Source: Bugula neritina (Eukaryota; Bryozoa; Gymnolaemata; Cheilostomatida; Bugulidae). Taken from it: a stretch of 64,000 nucleotides of DNA. The first letter of the stretch is position 1. Each line of letters starts with the position of its first letter. Shown in pieces: positions 41,201-53,400 of this stretch. The DNA lies in assembly GCA_964035545.1 (NCBI GenBank), contig OZ037767.1, positions 30,060,128 to 30,124,127 on the forward strand, in the 5' to 3' direction. The notes under the pieces are model-generated. The model was not told where the DNA came from, did no database searches, and worked only from the letters and a program-made list of their open reading frames with translations. The position numbers and the translations under genes were made by a program.

Positions 41201-44145
41201 AAATTACGGTGTAAAGAAGGGACAGGATGCAGAGAATTGTGGGGCTTTGAAAATAGCAGTTGAGAGAAATATGGGTAACCATCTTAGAGAATAATCTGGG
41301 GGGGGGGTAGCAAAAGTAAACTCTAGTTGACAGCTATTCCAATAAAACTATATTGTAGTAAGCTAAACACCTTAACAAACTAAACATGACTGCCAAATAG
41401 TTCACCCATTTACATATTAGTTACACATAGTAAAATCAGGCTGCAGGGTTGAATGATTTCACTGATGCATTGCCTTGTCATTTCAGTAAACTAAATCTAT
41501 TATTAGGTTCAATGACTTGCCTGTTTGGTTAACTAACTACTACTAGTAACTAGTAACTTTCAACTAGTAACTCTTAAAGTATGGGTTAGACTGAGTGCCT
41601 CTCACTGATGACAACTTGTTTATATGAACTTGCAGTCATGTGAGTTGAATAACTATGTACTAGTCAAATGCTATTCTCAAGCATGAAATAGCTATTGTAA
41701 TTTAGCAATGCACTTAAATTGAGTCTGAATCACCACCTGTCCCCATTCAGTGTGGTGTTAGCTAACTAAAACAGGGAAACTAACCTATGCCAGGGAAAGT
41801 GGGGCAAGCATGTCATTCACATGAAACCTGTCAATATTATTATCAGCTATTCTACTAGATTCTAGAGCAGACACACAACACAGTATAGAGTTTGGTACTT
41901 GTAGAACAAATTAGTTAATGAATGCAGATATATAGTCTACTAGAATAACACATGTAAAGAAAAATTAAATAGACAACATCTAATAACATCAAGCAATACC
42001 AATAGTCAAAGTTACAGCAACATAACGATGCTAGAGTTACAGTGTGATAGTCATAGTGATGAAAGTGATTAGATAGATAGCCATAGTCATAGGGATGGGA
42101 AATCATAGTCATAGCCATGGTGATAGTTATAGTGACAGTCATAGTGATAGTCATAGTCATAGTGACAGTCATGGTGACAAGTGACTGACTCACCTGAACC
42201 GGAGGCTGGTCAGAATCACCTTCACCTCCTATCTGTGATTCTGTTGTGTTACTTTTCTTTATAGCCTGAACATTCCTAAATTTGGCAGCAAAATGTAAGG
42301 CTGTCTGCCTGTCATCCCCAGGATGATTAACACCTATAAAAGAACACTGAGGCTGAACCAAATCAGTACAGAGGGGCCAGCCAACATCATATAATACTAT
42401 TTATTATTAGTGTATTATATTGTTTATTACCATTATTTCGCTATCAACAGTAAATTATATCATTTAATAGTTGGTATGTAAAACTATTGGCAATTCTATC
42501 TAGCTGTCTCATATACTAGAAGGATCCGATGAAACTTGATGTTGAATAAATAGTATTATCAAATAGCACAATACATAGTAATTAGTTATTAGCAATCTGA
42601 ATATCAACCAGCTTATAATGTTTATATAGCACTTTATACTATACACAACAGCAGTAGGCTGTTTTAATATGCTGCATGAAAATGAAAGTCAGTTTATTAA
42701 AGATTCACTAATAACCCTAATGAGACCAGCATGATAGTACTACTTAGTACAACTAAGACTGACTAATATAGCCTAGTTTTGTTATCAAGAAACTAGAGAC
42801 TGGTTGGAGGTAAATGCTGCTATAGAACTGATCAGTTTGAGGTGAAAACCCTGCCTAGAGTAACACAGAGAAACATCAAATATTTAGAACTTTTAGGCAA
42901 ATAACTCAGTTTCAGCTTATCACTTGTAAATTGCTTTCTCAGCCTATATTGAAGAAACTAACAGTTCTCAACCTACTAGTATAACTTTTCATATAAACAG
43001 AGGAATTTGAGTTGAACTCAAGTTCAGTTTTTGAAAGAGTTTCTAGGGCATACTCAAAAGTCATCATTTTGAAATGTTAAAAATTAGAAATAAATCAGTC
43101 TGCAACTGATTAACCAACTATTACTTGGAGCTGAATGTATACTGTTACAGAACAGTGGAGTTAAATGCCTATCACAGTGATATTTCAACATTACAACAGT
43201 TACTACAGAAAGAGGGGGGGAGGGTTGAACAGTCACTCACTGGCTCCATTCTTCACAAGTATCTCTGCTATCTTGAAATGATTATATCTGGCAGCATAAT
43301 GCAGGGGAGTCATCTTATTGTCATCCCATTTGTTGATCATTCGTTTAACTCTGTCACCGAGGTGTGTGAGTAGAATCAGCAGACTTTCTTCATCTCCATC
43401 TCTAGCACACTGTAGACAGTATACAATATGTTACATATTCAGAGCAATGTAGAAATCTAGTACACTGTAAACAGTATATAATATGTTAGTACCATGATCG
43501 TGCTAAATTAAAAAAAACTGTTGAATTTATTACACCTCAAAGCATTAGACTTTCACAGTATTCCCAGATAATTGATATATTCAATAATCAAAAAATAAAT
43601 GCAATAAACACCTGGTGGAGGGTGGAGGTGAGAGCATCATTCTGTTCTGGTCTCTCATCTTGTCTGGGAGGAAGATCAGACATGGCAATGAGGTTCGGCT
43701 CAGGTGGGTCTGCCATATTTGAATATTCTGGTAGAGAATGTAGCCGTTCCCTGGAAGCAGAAGTAGAGTCAGACGTAGCGTAAACTTTGGATGACCTTCC
43801 TACCATAACATCAGCATCCTCAATGGATACGAAATATGTAGGCGTTCCAGGAGCTACAAAATCCACTTCAGTGTCATTGGCCTTTGAGGTGCCACTAGGA
43901 GGTAGTTGAGCTATCGAGGACGGCTGTTCAACTGGAGTCAGACAACGTTCTACGTCTTTGGGTAGAGATACTAAGAGTCCGGAGGGAGGGTGACTTTCAC
44001 CAGTTAGCTTGTGTGATAGAGTGTTAGTTGTGGCTGAGTCACCAGCGCAGTGAGTATTGGAGTTAGAAGCACCAGTTAAATCTAAGTCTACTTCAGAAGG
44101 AGAGTGGATAGAAGCCACTTTGTTGCTGACTGCCTTTACACCAAG
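27274..44145 (-). CDS. TRPA1-like: TRPA ion channel, copy B
   Basis: Tandem paralogue of copy A. Exons in transcript order: 43612-44145, 43241-43409, 42194-42333, 41101-41181, 39761-39868, 39114-39311, 38456-38674, 38085-38178, 37698-37893, 37415-37598, 37164-37271, 36736-36846, 34949-35073, 34377-34625, 33614-33735, 32841-33005, 32606-32706, 32141-32310, 31570-31765, 31099-31221, 30385-30585, 29738-29914, 29293-29361, 28413-28604, 27677-27787, 27274-27369. The sum is 4239 nt, in frame throughout, 1412 aa. A Ser/Thr-rich N-terminal region (about 1-180) precedes an ankyrin array (about 185-870). S1-S6 lie at about 995-1257 with MMIGEFEFDSIF in the pore loop and an NLT sequon in the S1-S2 linker. 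VGLAVDDIKGVQ follows S6, then a C-terminal coiled coil. Exon 43612-44145 opens with an acceptor in phase 0, so a first exon is missing. A possible one is 45467-45569 (ATG at 45569, donor CTG|GTAAGTG, matching phase), but this is weak. Intron 34949-36846 (about 1.7 kb) and those around 40 and 41.5 kb show only low-complexity sequence. Confidence 0.9.
29412..29745. repeat. 26-bp donor-copying minisatellite, TRPA-B pore exon
   Basis: About ten units of TAACTTACGAGTAAGTAGCT plus ACTAAG. The minus-strand exon end is AACTTACTC|GTAAGTT, and each unit carries CTTACTCGTAAGTTA, a decoy 5' splice site. The array ends within about 50 bases of the real donor at 29737. The matching intron of copy A has no array. 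Confidence 0.85.
30035..30130 (+). mobile_element. Possible tRNA-derived SINE fragment
   Basis: GCTGTAAGAGCACTGCCC followed about 35 bases later by CATGGGTTCAAGTC resembles the A and B boxes of a tRNA-related pol III promoter. The B-box core GGTTCAAGTC is strong, the A box partial. It lies in a TRPA-B intron. Too decayed to fold as a working tRNA. Confidence 0.4.
31371..31484. repeat. Near-perfect 114-bp palindrome
   Basis: Two arms of about 57 bases, complementary with about three mismatches and no loop, centred at 31427/31428 (ACTTATAAGT). It lies in the TRPA-B intron between exons 31099-31221 and 31570-31765. The arms contain no tandem repeat and no clear target-site duplication was found. 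Confidence 0.93.
32465..32540 (+). mobile_element. Weak tRNA-like (SINE) remnant
   Basis: GTAGCGTAGCTCAGTCTACA resembles a pol III A box and the D-arm of a tRNA. No good B box follows. It lies in a TRPA-B intron. Confidence 0.2.
33105..33305. repeat. 13-bp GGTTACAGTATCT repeat, about 15 copies
   Basis: Nearly perfect array with occasional GGTTACAGTAACT units, in the TRPA-B intron about 100 bases upstream of exon 32841-33005. Confidence 0.95.
34205..34382. repeat. About 42-bp donor-copying minisatellite, TRPA-B
   Basis: The counterpart of the 15480-15675 array, at the same donor (GGTCATAA|GTAAGTG) of the same exon, with nearly identical units. The array either predates the gene duplication or was moved by gene conversion. 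Confidence 0.88.
38185..38285. repeat. (AT)n and ATAC microsatellite
   Basis: ACATACAT followed by about 45 bases of (AT)n and TATATGTATA units, in the TRPA-B intron just upstream of the acceptor of exon 38085-38178. Confidence 0.9.
38740..38805. repeat. GCAGATGCTCTCT repeat
   Basis: Three 13-base units (CTGCAGATGCTCT) within a longer CTGCAGATATC-rich, partly palindromic stretch. It is about 70 bases upstream of TRPA-B exon 38456-38674; a related CTGCAGATATC stretch lies beside the equivalent exon of copy A (19990-20070). Confidence 0.75.
39910..40060. repeat. 20-bp ACCTACCACGTACTACCTAC repeat
   Basis: About six units, nearly identical, in the TRPA-B intron upstream of exon 39761-39868. Confidence 0.9.
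42040..42185. repeat. ATAGTCATAGTGACAGTCAT repeat beside TRPA-B donor
   Basis: Six-base-periodic repeat (AGTCAT, AGTGAT, AGTGAC) starting about ten bases inside the intron after the donor of exon 42194-42333. Confidence 0.85.
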
Positions 44146-46568
44146 CTAAAACTATGCATAGAAAGATTGATGACATTGCAATGTTGAGTGCCACTAGTCC
44201 AAACACAGAACTGTGCAAAAGTTAGATGCTGCAGTATGGTAAGGATAGACTAGATAATTAATTAGACTGTAATAAAATAATGTTAGTGAAGAATGAAAGC
44301 AGTTATCCAGTGTTAGCCAGCTGCTGAAGTAGTTATAGTATATTGAAAAATTATTTTATGGTATTTATGAGCATGCTTATAATTACAGTCTATAAAATAT
44401 TTTTAAACCCGAAACCTTAATTTCAAGCTACATGCAGTTCATAAAATTATTTAGCGAGACCATTACAATGACAATGTCTCAACTTCACTATGAGCATAGT
44501 TGAAGAAACATAATTAAAATTAATATTCTTAAGATTAAAACCCACTGCAGCTTGCCAAAACAGTAGCAAAAACAACAACTCTTAACACATCTACATGAAT
44601 CTAAAGAAAATGTACTACTAAAAGTAAAAGCAATAATTATATAAATTATTAAACTTAATAAAATAATATAAATATAATAATAATATAATTATAAACATTA
44701 AAGTTTAAACAGTGGACTAAGTCTAACAGTAACACTATCACTATGACATTGACTATTGCTATTACTAGTCAATGTAATAGTATCACACATTATAATTAAT
44801 ATTATGATTATGATAATTGTAATGGATATTATTAAGTTTGAATATGACTATGAGTATGAGTATTAGATTTGGCGTCAGTATGAGTATCAGTATGAGTATG
44901 GCTATAACAATCACAATGATTTCAACTTCAACTGTTCAAGCTCTGGCTCATGAAATTGAATCGGTGTGACTAATTAAAGTTGATGTATTACTTATCTATC
45001 ATTGAGTTCAACAAAAAATTGAACTGGAAGATTAATGACAATGACTGAGTCTGACTCACAATTTGCAATTGTTGTTCACGCTAGGAGTTGGCCAATACTA
45101 TAACTATAAGTATATTATTATTTCACCGTAGTGAAAATGCAAGTAGGATGCTTCAAAATAGTTTCGGTATAAACTGCGCCACGCCCGCAAATAAGGACTT
45201 GCTGAGCATTTTCAGATTTGTCCAATGTTTTTCTTAACAATTATTGTCTTATTCCGCGGCTATAACTCAAATCGCCGAACTATTCCAACAAAAAATAACG
45301 TAACTTTAGTTTTAATATTTCAATGGGCGGAACAATGCAGCGCATCGGCCAGTTGCCTAGCATTCTAAACTCTTCGAAGAAACTAGGGGCTTGTTTGTTA
45401 AGTTAGCTTCAGCAAGTCCAGTTCCATCCTTACTATGTAGTTTCCGCCTAATTTCGTCGACACTTACCAGAGTAATGTTCACATTTATATTATTATAATT
45501 TTTATTATATTTAGCCTTTTGCGCTGTAATAATGTTATGCTTATGCAGTATTATGGAGGGGATTTGCATTGAAATTAGGAATGTGCTATAAATATATAAT
45601 TTAAATTACCTTTATAGGTCACGATCTTTGACTTTAGTTTAGTTTTACTTTTAGGTAAACTAAAACTAAAAAATTAAACTAAAATACATTTTGAAATAGT
45701 TTTCTTATTCTAAGCTAGTCAACATTTATTTTTAATTAACATGGAATTGGATTGAAAAGACAAACAAAATTCAATCTTAAAGTAAAAGTTTGAGTAACCA
45801 GTCGCAATGTGATATTCATATATCATTATGATTACAATAAATATAATTTAAATTATTAGTATTACTATTCATTTATAATTATTGTATATGATTCATATTG
45901 ATATTTGTATTCAATATTGTAATTTTGTATGCTCTTCCATTTTCAGTAAGTACACTTATAAAAAATGAATTGAATTTTAGTTATACAATTACGCTTACAA
46001 TACTAAGGCTGTACAGTGTACACTGTACAGTCACAGTGAATGTGACTGTCACTGTGAAGTGTGGAGTGTTAATATCAATATTACTATTATTATCATTAAG
46101 ATTATGAGTAACTCACTAACTGTGAGACCAAGTGCAACCTCTGTATCACTGCGCTACTAGTCCAATTATTATTGCTAGTTTAAGTTTATGCTAAATGTCA
46201 GGATTAATACTAATGATATAAACATATGGTATGCCTCCTAGGTATTATTATCATAATCGTGTATGACGATAGACATTCTACAAGATGAAGGTTTTTTTTT
46301 AAATTTATAATGACTTCTAGTTGTCTGCAAAAAGATTTCAGTTAGCTTTTATTTACTCATAGGCTTTAACCTTTAAGTTTAGGCCGAGCCTATTGGTTTC
46401 TTGTCTTCGATAAAATTAGAAATAAGTATAGCTCTACTACTTACTTTCACTATTTCTCACTTGTATACTAAGTGCATACTTCATACTTACTAATACTCTT
46501 TCACTATCTCTCACTAGTATACTAAGTGTATACTACTCACTAATATTCTCAAATTAAATTTTGTGCAG
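44146..46568. other. Divergent region between TRPA-B and DHDDS
   Basis: Should hold the promoters of both genes. A possible TRPA-B first exon is at 45467-45569 (weak). The stretch 44640-44920 is low complexity (TATGAGTATGAGTAT and TAATAATA types). A 22-bp perfect palindrome lies at 46009-46030. A minus-strand tRNA-like trace near 46110-46160 is too weak to call. Confidence 0.5.
46009..46030. repeat. Perfect 22-bp palindrome
   Basis: The sequence reads CTGTACAGTGT and then its exact reverse complement. It is followed directly by a second inverted repeat, TCACAGT...ACTGTGA (46031-46058). It lies about 540 bases upstream of the first DHDDS coding exon. Confidence 0.85.
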
Positions 46569-46591
46569 GGCGATTAATATCAAAGCTAGTG

Positions 46592-49135
46592 ATGGATCTA
46601 ACTGAAACGCAAATACGACAGGAAACATCGGAATGGTTTCATGAAAACAGTAGACCCAATTGGTTTCACCGGCAGATTATTTCTGTTTTAAAGTGTGGTA
46701 GGATACCAAAGCATATTGCCATCATAATGGATGGAAATAGAAGATTTGCTAAGCAAAAGTATATAGCGCGTCAACAAGGTCACATGAAAGGATTTGACAA
46801 ACTTACTGAGGTATAGTGTTTAAGTAGTTATCTCCTCCGTCATATTTTGTGAGTTGTTAGGCTTTCAATCTTGCATTTAAATTGATGTGCTCATTATGCT
46901 TTTTTGGTTATATATATAACTTTATGCCAAATAAGCTTTGCATGCTTTTTGAAGGATTTTTAAGGGTAAATTTTGAGACTACTTTTTTAAATTCAAAATT
47001 AGGCTTTATTTTTTATTCTCTTTGTAGACTTTAGAATGGTGCTTAGATATTGGGATCAACGAGGTAACTGTGTATGCTTTCAGTATAGAAAACTTCAAGA
47101 GATCTAAAGAAGAAGTTGATGGTTTAATGCAGTTGCTCAAAGTAAAATTGGAAGACCTTATTGCTGATAGGTTAGATTTATATTAAGTTGATGTTACGTA
47201 CAATAGCATATGATATATTATAATAGTATATGATATATTATAATAGTGTATGATATAATACAATATAGTATATGATGTATTATAATAGTGTATGATATAA
47301 TACAATATAGTATATGATGTATTATAATAGTGTATGATATAATACAATATAGTATATGATGTATTATAATAGTGTATGATATAATACAATATAGTATATG
47401 ATGTATTATAATGTTCTATTTTTATTTAAAAATGTTAAATCACTGGTTTTTTTTCATAATTTTCAAAATATAATATTTTTTACTGCCAGAAGTGTGTGTG
47501 AAGTATGTCTTTGGAGTTGTCTAATCAAATTGTATCCACAATAGTTTTCTAAGGTTTTGGTTCATTCGAATGTTTGAAGTTTTCAATAATATGTTTTGGA
47601 TGATTGTATAGGAAAAAGATTGAAGAGAACGGTGTTTGTGTCAGGGCCTTGGGTAACATATCCCTTTTACCTCCTCATATTCAGAAATTAGTGGCCGAAG
47701 TTGAAAACTTGACTTCTGGTTTTAACAGGTGACCATCTTATGTTTAATGATTTACGTTTCATAAAACTTAAATCTCAATATTCTTCTGAGGCTCATCCCT
47801 GTGCTTTGATTTCTAGTAATAAACTTTTACCAAATAAAGTTGTAAAATGTTAAAGATTGTTTCATCCTCAACACGCAGGACTAGCAATGTTCTTGCAAGT
47901 CAAAGTTTGTTTTAATGTGTGCTGTAGGTCTTTTCTAAATATATGTTTGGCCTATACATCCAGAGAAGAAATGACATCATCAATTAAACTTATCGCAGAA
48001 GGTTTGGCAGAAGGTAAACTGGAAGACAGGTGAGTACATGAGAGAGGTATTCCTACCATTTTCTATCTAGTTGAGTTATTTGCTGTGCTTTATATATAGT
48101 GATTATGTTGATATGTCTCAGTTGTGTATCGAAATCTAAATTTATCTTTTGTCTTCATTTGGGTTTCTGTTGCACTTTATGAAAAACATGTTTCATACTC
48201 CAATATAGGTGGCCACGTTGAAATAAATATGGCAACTGTATTTTAAAATGGTATCCTCACAAATATGGGACTTTGTACTGGACTGAAGTATATTTAAAGA
48301 CCTTCATGTATTTTATATAAACTAAAACTACATACGAGTTTCCAATGAGGGCCACCCAATATGCACCTAATATACTTAACAGTGTATTCTAGTTACAACT
48401 TACAGAAGCAAGTCTGTGCTATCAGCTGTATTCTCTCCACATGAATGTTGCACCTCTGAACATCTTTGAATGACTGCTTACACTGTTTCAGTGATGTGGA
48501 CTCTAAACTCATAGAGTCATGTCTCTATAGTAACTCTTGTCAGCCTTTGGACCTGCTACTACGCACCTCCGGTGAGGTACGCCTCTCAGACTTCCTCCTT
48601 TGGCAGAGCTCCTACGCTCTGCTCTCATTCGTCAACGTCTTGTGGCCAGAGTTCAGCAGATGGGATTTATATGCTGCTGTTTTGTTTTATCAGAGACATC
48701 AAGGACAGTTAGAGGTCAGTGATACATATCTGCGTCTTATTGTAAAAATATATATCCAGCATGTGATAGCATTGAAACATATGAAATACATTTATGTATA
48801 TCTTTATTTTGTCATGCAAACTATTGTTTTAATTTTGCAAACTTTCGAACAAGTGCGGATTTGTTTCCCTTCACTGAAGTTGTTTTCTCATAATTACTTA
48901 TTGACTATAACTTAATGCTATTCTAAAGCAGGGTTTCACTTTACTTATTTGAATGTAGTAGGAGTTGCATGCTCTCTGTTCTGATGTTTAGGATATCAAA
49001 AGAGCTCATGAAAGTAAAGATACGTCAGTAGAGAGTGAGCTCACTGATGATGGAGCACTTAGAAAGGAAATATTTCTTGAAGAAGTCAATAAAAAGAGAA
49101 GGCATCAAATAGAAAACTTGATTTCAATTAAGTAA
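46592..49135 (+). CDS. DHDDS: Dehydrodolichyl diphosphate synthase catalytic subunit
   Basis: Long-chain cis-prenyltransferase of the ER; with the NgBR subunit it adds isopentenyl units to farnesyl diphosphate to make the dolichol precursor for N-glycosylation. Exons: 46592-46810 (coding part), 47028-47170, 47612-47728, 47928-48029, 48492-48714, 48992-49135. The sum is 948 nt, 315 aa, slightly shorter than human DHDDS (333). Motifs in order: [17 protein letters not shown] with the catalytic Asp and diphosphate-binding residues, [12 protein letters not shown], and [18 protein letters not shown]. The start is the first in-frame ATG after an acceptor at 46567-46568 (TTTTGTGCAG), so an untranslated exon lies upstream. 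The charged C-terminal tail ([13 protein letters not shown] and on) replaces the longer human tail. Its 3' end runs tail-to-tail into the chitinase unit. All phases agree. Confidence 0.95.
47190..47412. repeat. 42-bp tandem repeat in DHDDS intron 2
   Basis: About five units of AGTATATGATGTATTATAAT plus AGTGTATGATATAATACAAT. The array begins about 20 bases after the exon 2 donor (47171) and is AT-rich. Confidence 0.9.
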
Positions 49136-49639
49136 TTAAGTAATTGCTGTTTTTGCCTTTGTTTATTTCTGGTTCATATGATTGCTTTAGTCTATACTTT
49201 GTTACAAATTCTATGGTTTATTTATGTCCTGCTGTTAACACAGGAATTAAAGGTTTCCAACAAAAAGTATAGTTGTATTTAAAAATTTCTTTTTATGAAT
49301 TTTGCACATGAAAATGTACTCAAATTATTTATATTCAACTATATACACACTTGCTTATGAATATATTATACACAAAATAAAAAAATATTTTGATATAAAA
49401 CAATCATACAAATGTAAATAAAAAATATACAATATTGTGTTGCTATACCAACTTTACTATTACTTATTCTAAATGTTATGTACACAACAAGAGCAACTTT
49501 CAGTGAAAACTGTATTATTAGCACACGCCCCCTCCCACAAAGTTCCCCTGTGACACACGTAGTACTTAGCTGGATCACAAGGGTTTGCAAGGAACTTGTT
49601 CTGTGTGCTGGGCAGACAGGCTGGTATGCATTGAGACAG

Positions 49640-50410
49640 TGTTTGAGTAGAAGCAGGTAATATTGTCGTATTGCTGGGAGGTCTGGTGGTGGGTGCAGGT
49701 GTTTGAGTAGAAGCAGGTGATATTGTCGTACTGCTGGGAGGTCTGGTGGTGAGTGGAGGTGTTTGAGTAGAAGCAGGTGATATTGTCGTATTGCTGGGAG
49801 GTCTGGTGGTGGGTGCAGGTGTTTGAGTAGAAGCAGGTGATATTGTCGTATTGCTGGGAGGTCTGGTGGTGGGTGCAGGTGTTTGAGTAGAAGCAGGTAA
49901 TATTGTCGTACTGCTGGGAGGTCTGGTGGTGGGTGAAGGTGTTTGAGTAGAAGCAGGTGATATTGTCGTATTGCTGGGAGGTCTGGTGGTGGGTGGAGGT
50001 GTTTGAGTAGAAGCAGGAAATATTGTTGTATTGCCTGAAGTTCTGGTGGTGGGTGGAGGTGTTTGAGTAGAAGCAGGTGATATTCTCGTATTGCTGGGAA
50101 GTCTGGTAGTGGGTGAAGGTGTTTGAGTAGAAGCAGGTGATATTGTCGTACTGCTGGGAGGTCTGGTGGTGGGTGGAGGTGTTTGAGTAGAAGCAGGTGA
50201 TATTGTCGTACTGCTGGGAGGTCTGGTGGTGGGTGGAGGTGTTTGAGTAGAAGCAGGTGATATTGTCGTATTGCTGGGAGGTATGGTGGTGAGTGGAGGT
50301 GTTTGAGTAGAAGCAGGTGATATTGTCGTATTGCTGGGAGGTATGGTGGTGAGTGGAGGTGTTTGAGTAGAAGCAGGTGATATTGTTGTATTGCTTGAAG
50401 TTCTGGTGGT
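49640..50410 (-). repeat. Coding 60-bp VNTR, 13 units of a Thr/Pro/Ser mucin-like repeat
   Basis: Each unit encodes ISPASTQTPPPTTRPPSNTT or a variant (TIFPAST, TILPAST, PSPTTR, PAPTTR). The frame is kept through all units. It links the GH18 and CBM14 domains and would be heavily O-glycosylated. Copy 2 has only a short linker (STTMPPGSTQKPSQC), so the array arose in copy 1. Confidence 0.95.
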
Positions 50411-53400
50411 GGGTAGAGGTCTTGTAGTGCGTTTTGTAGTTGTTCGTTTAGTGGAGCCTGGACACCACCATATGGTGCAGCCTGGTGGGAGAGTGGTAGG
50501 AGGAAGGGTTGTCTGGGGAGTTGGAAGAGTTCTATTCAATTGCTGTAAATTTGATTTAAATTGTGACATTAAATAATGAATAACATTTATCCAAGTTTAT
50601 TATTATTTATGCTACAATTTACTAAACGAGGTAGCCTATACAAATTCAAAAGCCGATAATGACAATGCATTTCATCACTGGAAGTTAAAGGCACACTTTC
50701 TGATTATTCAATATTCACATCAATAACTTGTAACCAACAAGTTTAAATGTAAAGATATTGCTTATTATGTGTGAAGGTCAAGGTACTGTAGGTCTAAAGA
50801 TGGATGTGCTGTAAGTTATACAAGTTGAGTTTTTTGATCAACATGCCCAGTTTATAACAATTATTGTATACTCAACTGCATGAACTCAGCTTACCTTGTT
50901 GATGGTGGATAGAAGAGGGTATTTGCCTCTGTTGCAGAACTGACCAGTAAAGTCATCATAATCTAGTGACCAAATCATAGCTCCTCCCAGACGCTGACTT
51001 TTCAGGTAATCTACTTTAGCCTTCACACTTTTCTCATTGTCATACGTCACCAGTTGTCCCTCACCGTATGCTATGGCCTGGGCAGCCTCGCTGCTGTAGG
51101 ATTGCTGCCAGCCAGTAGACAGTTTCTCACAGATCTAAACCAATAAAGAATATTCTCAACCATCACCCTGACTGTGTTGTTAAGTCATTGATAGCCATCA
51201 GTTTTTCATTTACTTTACCAACTTTACAATCTACTAACTTTAAATCAAGAATATACTTCAAGGGATTATAACAAGTGGTGCCATCTTATAAATTCAGTCC
51301 AGCTCTTTTCATCAATCATTTATCACAAATAATTTTATTGTATATTAAGTGGAATTTCTGATTTTAACTCTGTCACCATTATAGTTATTGATGTTTAAAT
51401 AGGCAGGCAATTAAAAAAATGTATGTATGAAACTGTTACAGATATGAGTCTATAGTTATAGCATGGTAGCCACAATTGGCAACAGCTCCTTGTTTATCTG
51501 TATTTGGCAGCTAAACAGGAGTTTACAGCACAAGACATAATTTGTTGCAGATTCTAACTCCATAATACAATGAATATTGGAATTTGGTCCTTAGATTAGC
51601 TAACATGTGAAGTTATGAACTTAGATCTTAAGGCTTTACACAAAAATAATTTTTAATAACGCTATGGTCCATGCAGTCTATGCAGTCTGAACATGTTACT
51701 CTAGACTCTAGAGAAAGTTTCAATATTAAATGCTGTGAATATGTTATTTAAATCTAAATTCTAATTTGATTTTACTCAATTTTTTTAATTAACTATTTTT
51801 AAGGCGTGCCACCAGAGAAATTTTGAAAAGTACGTGTGGAAACTGCAACTCTGAACTGTAGCCTAGAACTCTCAGAAATAAGATTAGTAAAGATCACCTC
51901 ATAGTAGCTCATTGTGCCAGCTAAGAGAGTGTATCTTCCCTCTTTACTTTCACCTTTAGCAGGAGATGGAACACTAGTACCAGAGCTTTTCCATCCCTTC
52001 CGTACATTGGCATACCTAAGATTTGTTTACCAAAATTAGGTCAACTGTGTGATCACACTTTATTCAGTGCATTCTAAATTAGGTCAACTGTGTGATCACA
52101 CTTTATTCAGTGCATTCCATGAAGTAACTTTAGAAACATATTTTGATTGGCTATTATATTGGTGTCGACACCCAAAGGTCATGGCAACACAATGAAATAT
52201 TAGGTGTATCTTTCTATAAAATGACATTTTTAGAAAAGCAATAATTTTTGCTATACAATTCCTATTGTTTGTTGGTATCAGCATTTCAACAATTTATTTC
52301 TCAAATATAGATAAATTATTGTCCAATAAGTAATCTAGAAATATCCATGTATTAAAAATTACCCTTGTAAATTATTTTACACCAGCAGAAATTTTACTTT
52401 TACAAACTAGTAAGTACCTGATATCGAAATAGTGTTCAGATATTACAAGGTGATATATTCTTAAGTCTAGTATTACTGCAGATTACAAACTACAAACTAT
52501 ATCACATCACGTCTCACCAAGTATGAGCTTATCTCTAGCACATCCACCATCAATCCAGTCCTTGGTTGTCACTGCAATAACGTTGGTAGGAGTGGATTCC
52601 CCAGGGGCACTGTACAGTGGTGCAGCAAACTCGGCTTGTGTTTTGTGCCAGGCCCCGTGGATATCGTACTGCATCAAATTCACAAAGTCCAGATCTCTGG
52701 AAAAAAAGTAAAAATTTTGAAAAAACATTCCTACAATTTGTTTATAAATCTTGCCAACGAAAGTTTTATATTTTAGCTGAAATATTGGCACATATTTCAT
52801 TTGCATGCAGCATATTGATTAGCTTGATTGATTCTCTACAGTCTACACAAACAGCAAATTATTATTATCTGTAAGTTTTTACAGCATGTCACAATAAATT
52901 AAAAATATGCATGCTCCCCCAATATCCATTCTTTCAGGATCAGCATGCAATTTCATGGTTCAATGAGTAAAGCCTATCAAGTTAAAATCCATGCCATTCA
53001 AATGAGTTTAGAAGTGCCACGGGTGTTGCTGGAAAGTTAGTTTTGTTAGTAATTACCCTACTTTAATTTTCTGCATAGAAGCAAAATATTAGCAAAAACT
53101 TTTTCTATCACAATTGGTAGAGCCATAGACATTTGCATTGTTTAGTTTGACTAACTTAAGTTGATTTGACTTGTCAAATTTACCTATGAAGTAAGTTTAT
53201 GTTGTGTTGTTTAACTGTAATATTTATATGAATAACATAACATGCACAAGATGCTACCAGACAATACTGGACATAGGAGACAAGAAAAGTCTTTTGAAAG
53301 TTATCCTTTTTCATAAAAGCCATGTTGCCTAGTTTTTATATATCCTTTTTAATTCTATAACACATGGTGGAATATTATTATTAGAAATTTGATATTCTAA

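Noticed and set aside
47183-47389. Minus-strand frame with [14 protein letters not shown] repeats
   Set aside because: Translation of the 42-bp AT-rich repeat in DHDDS intron 2.
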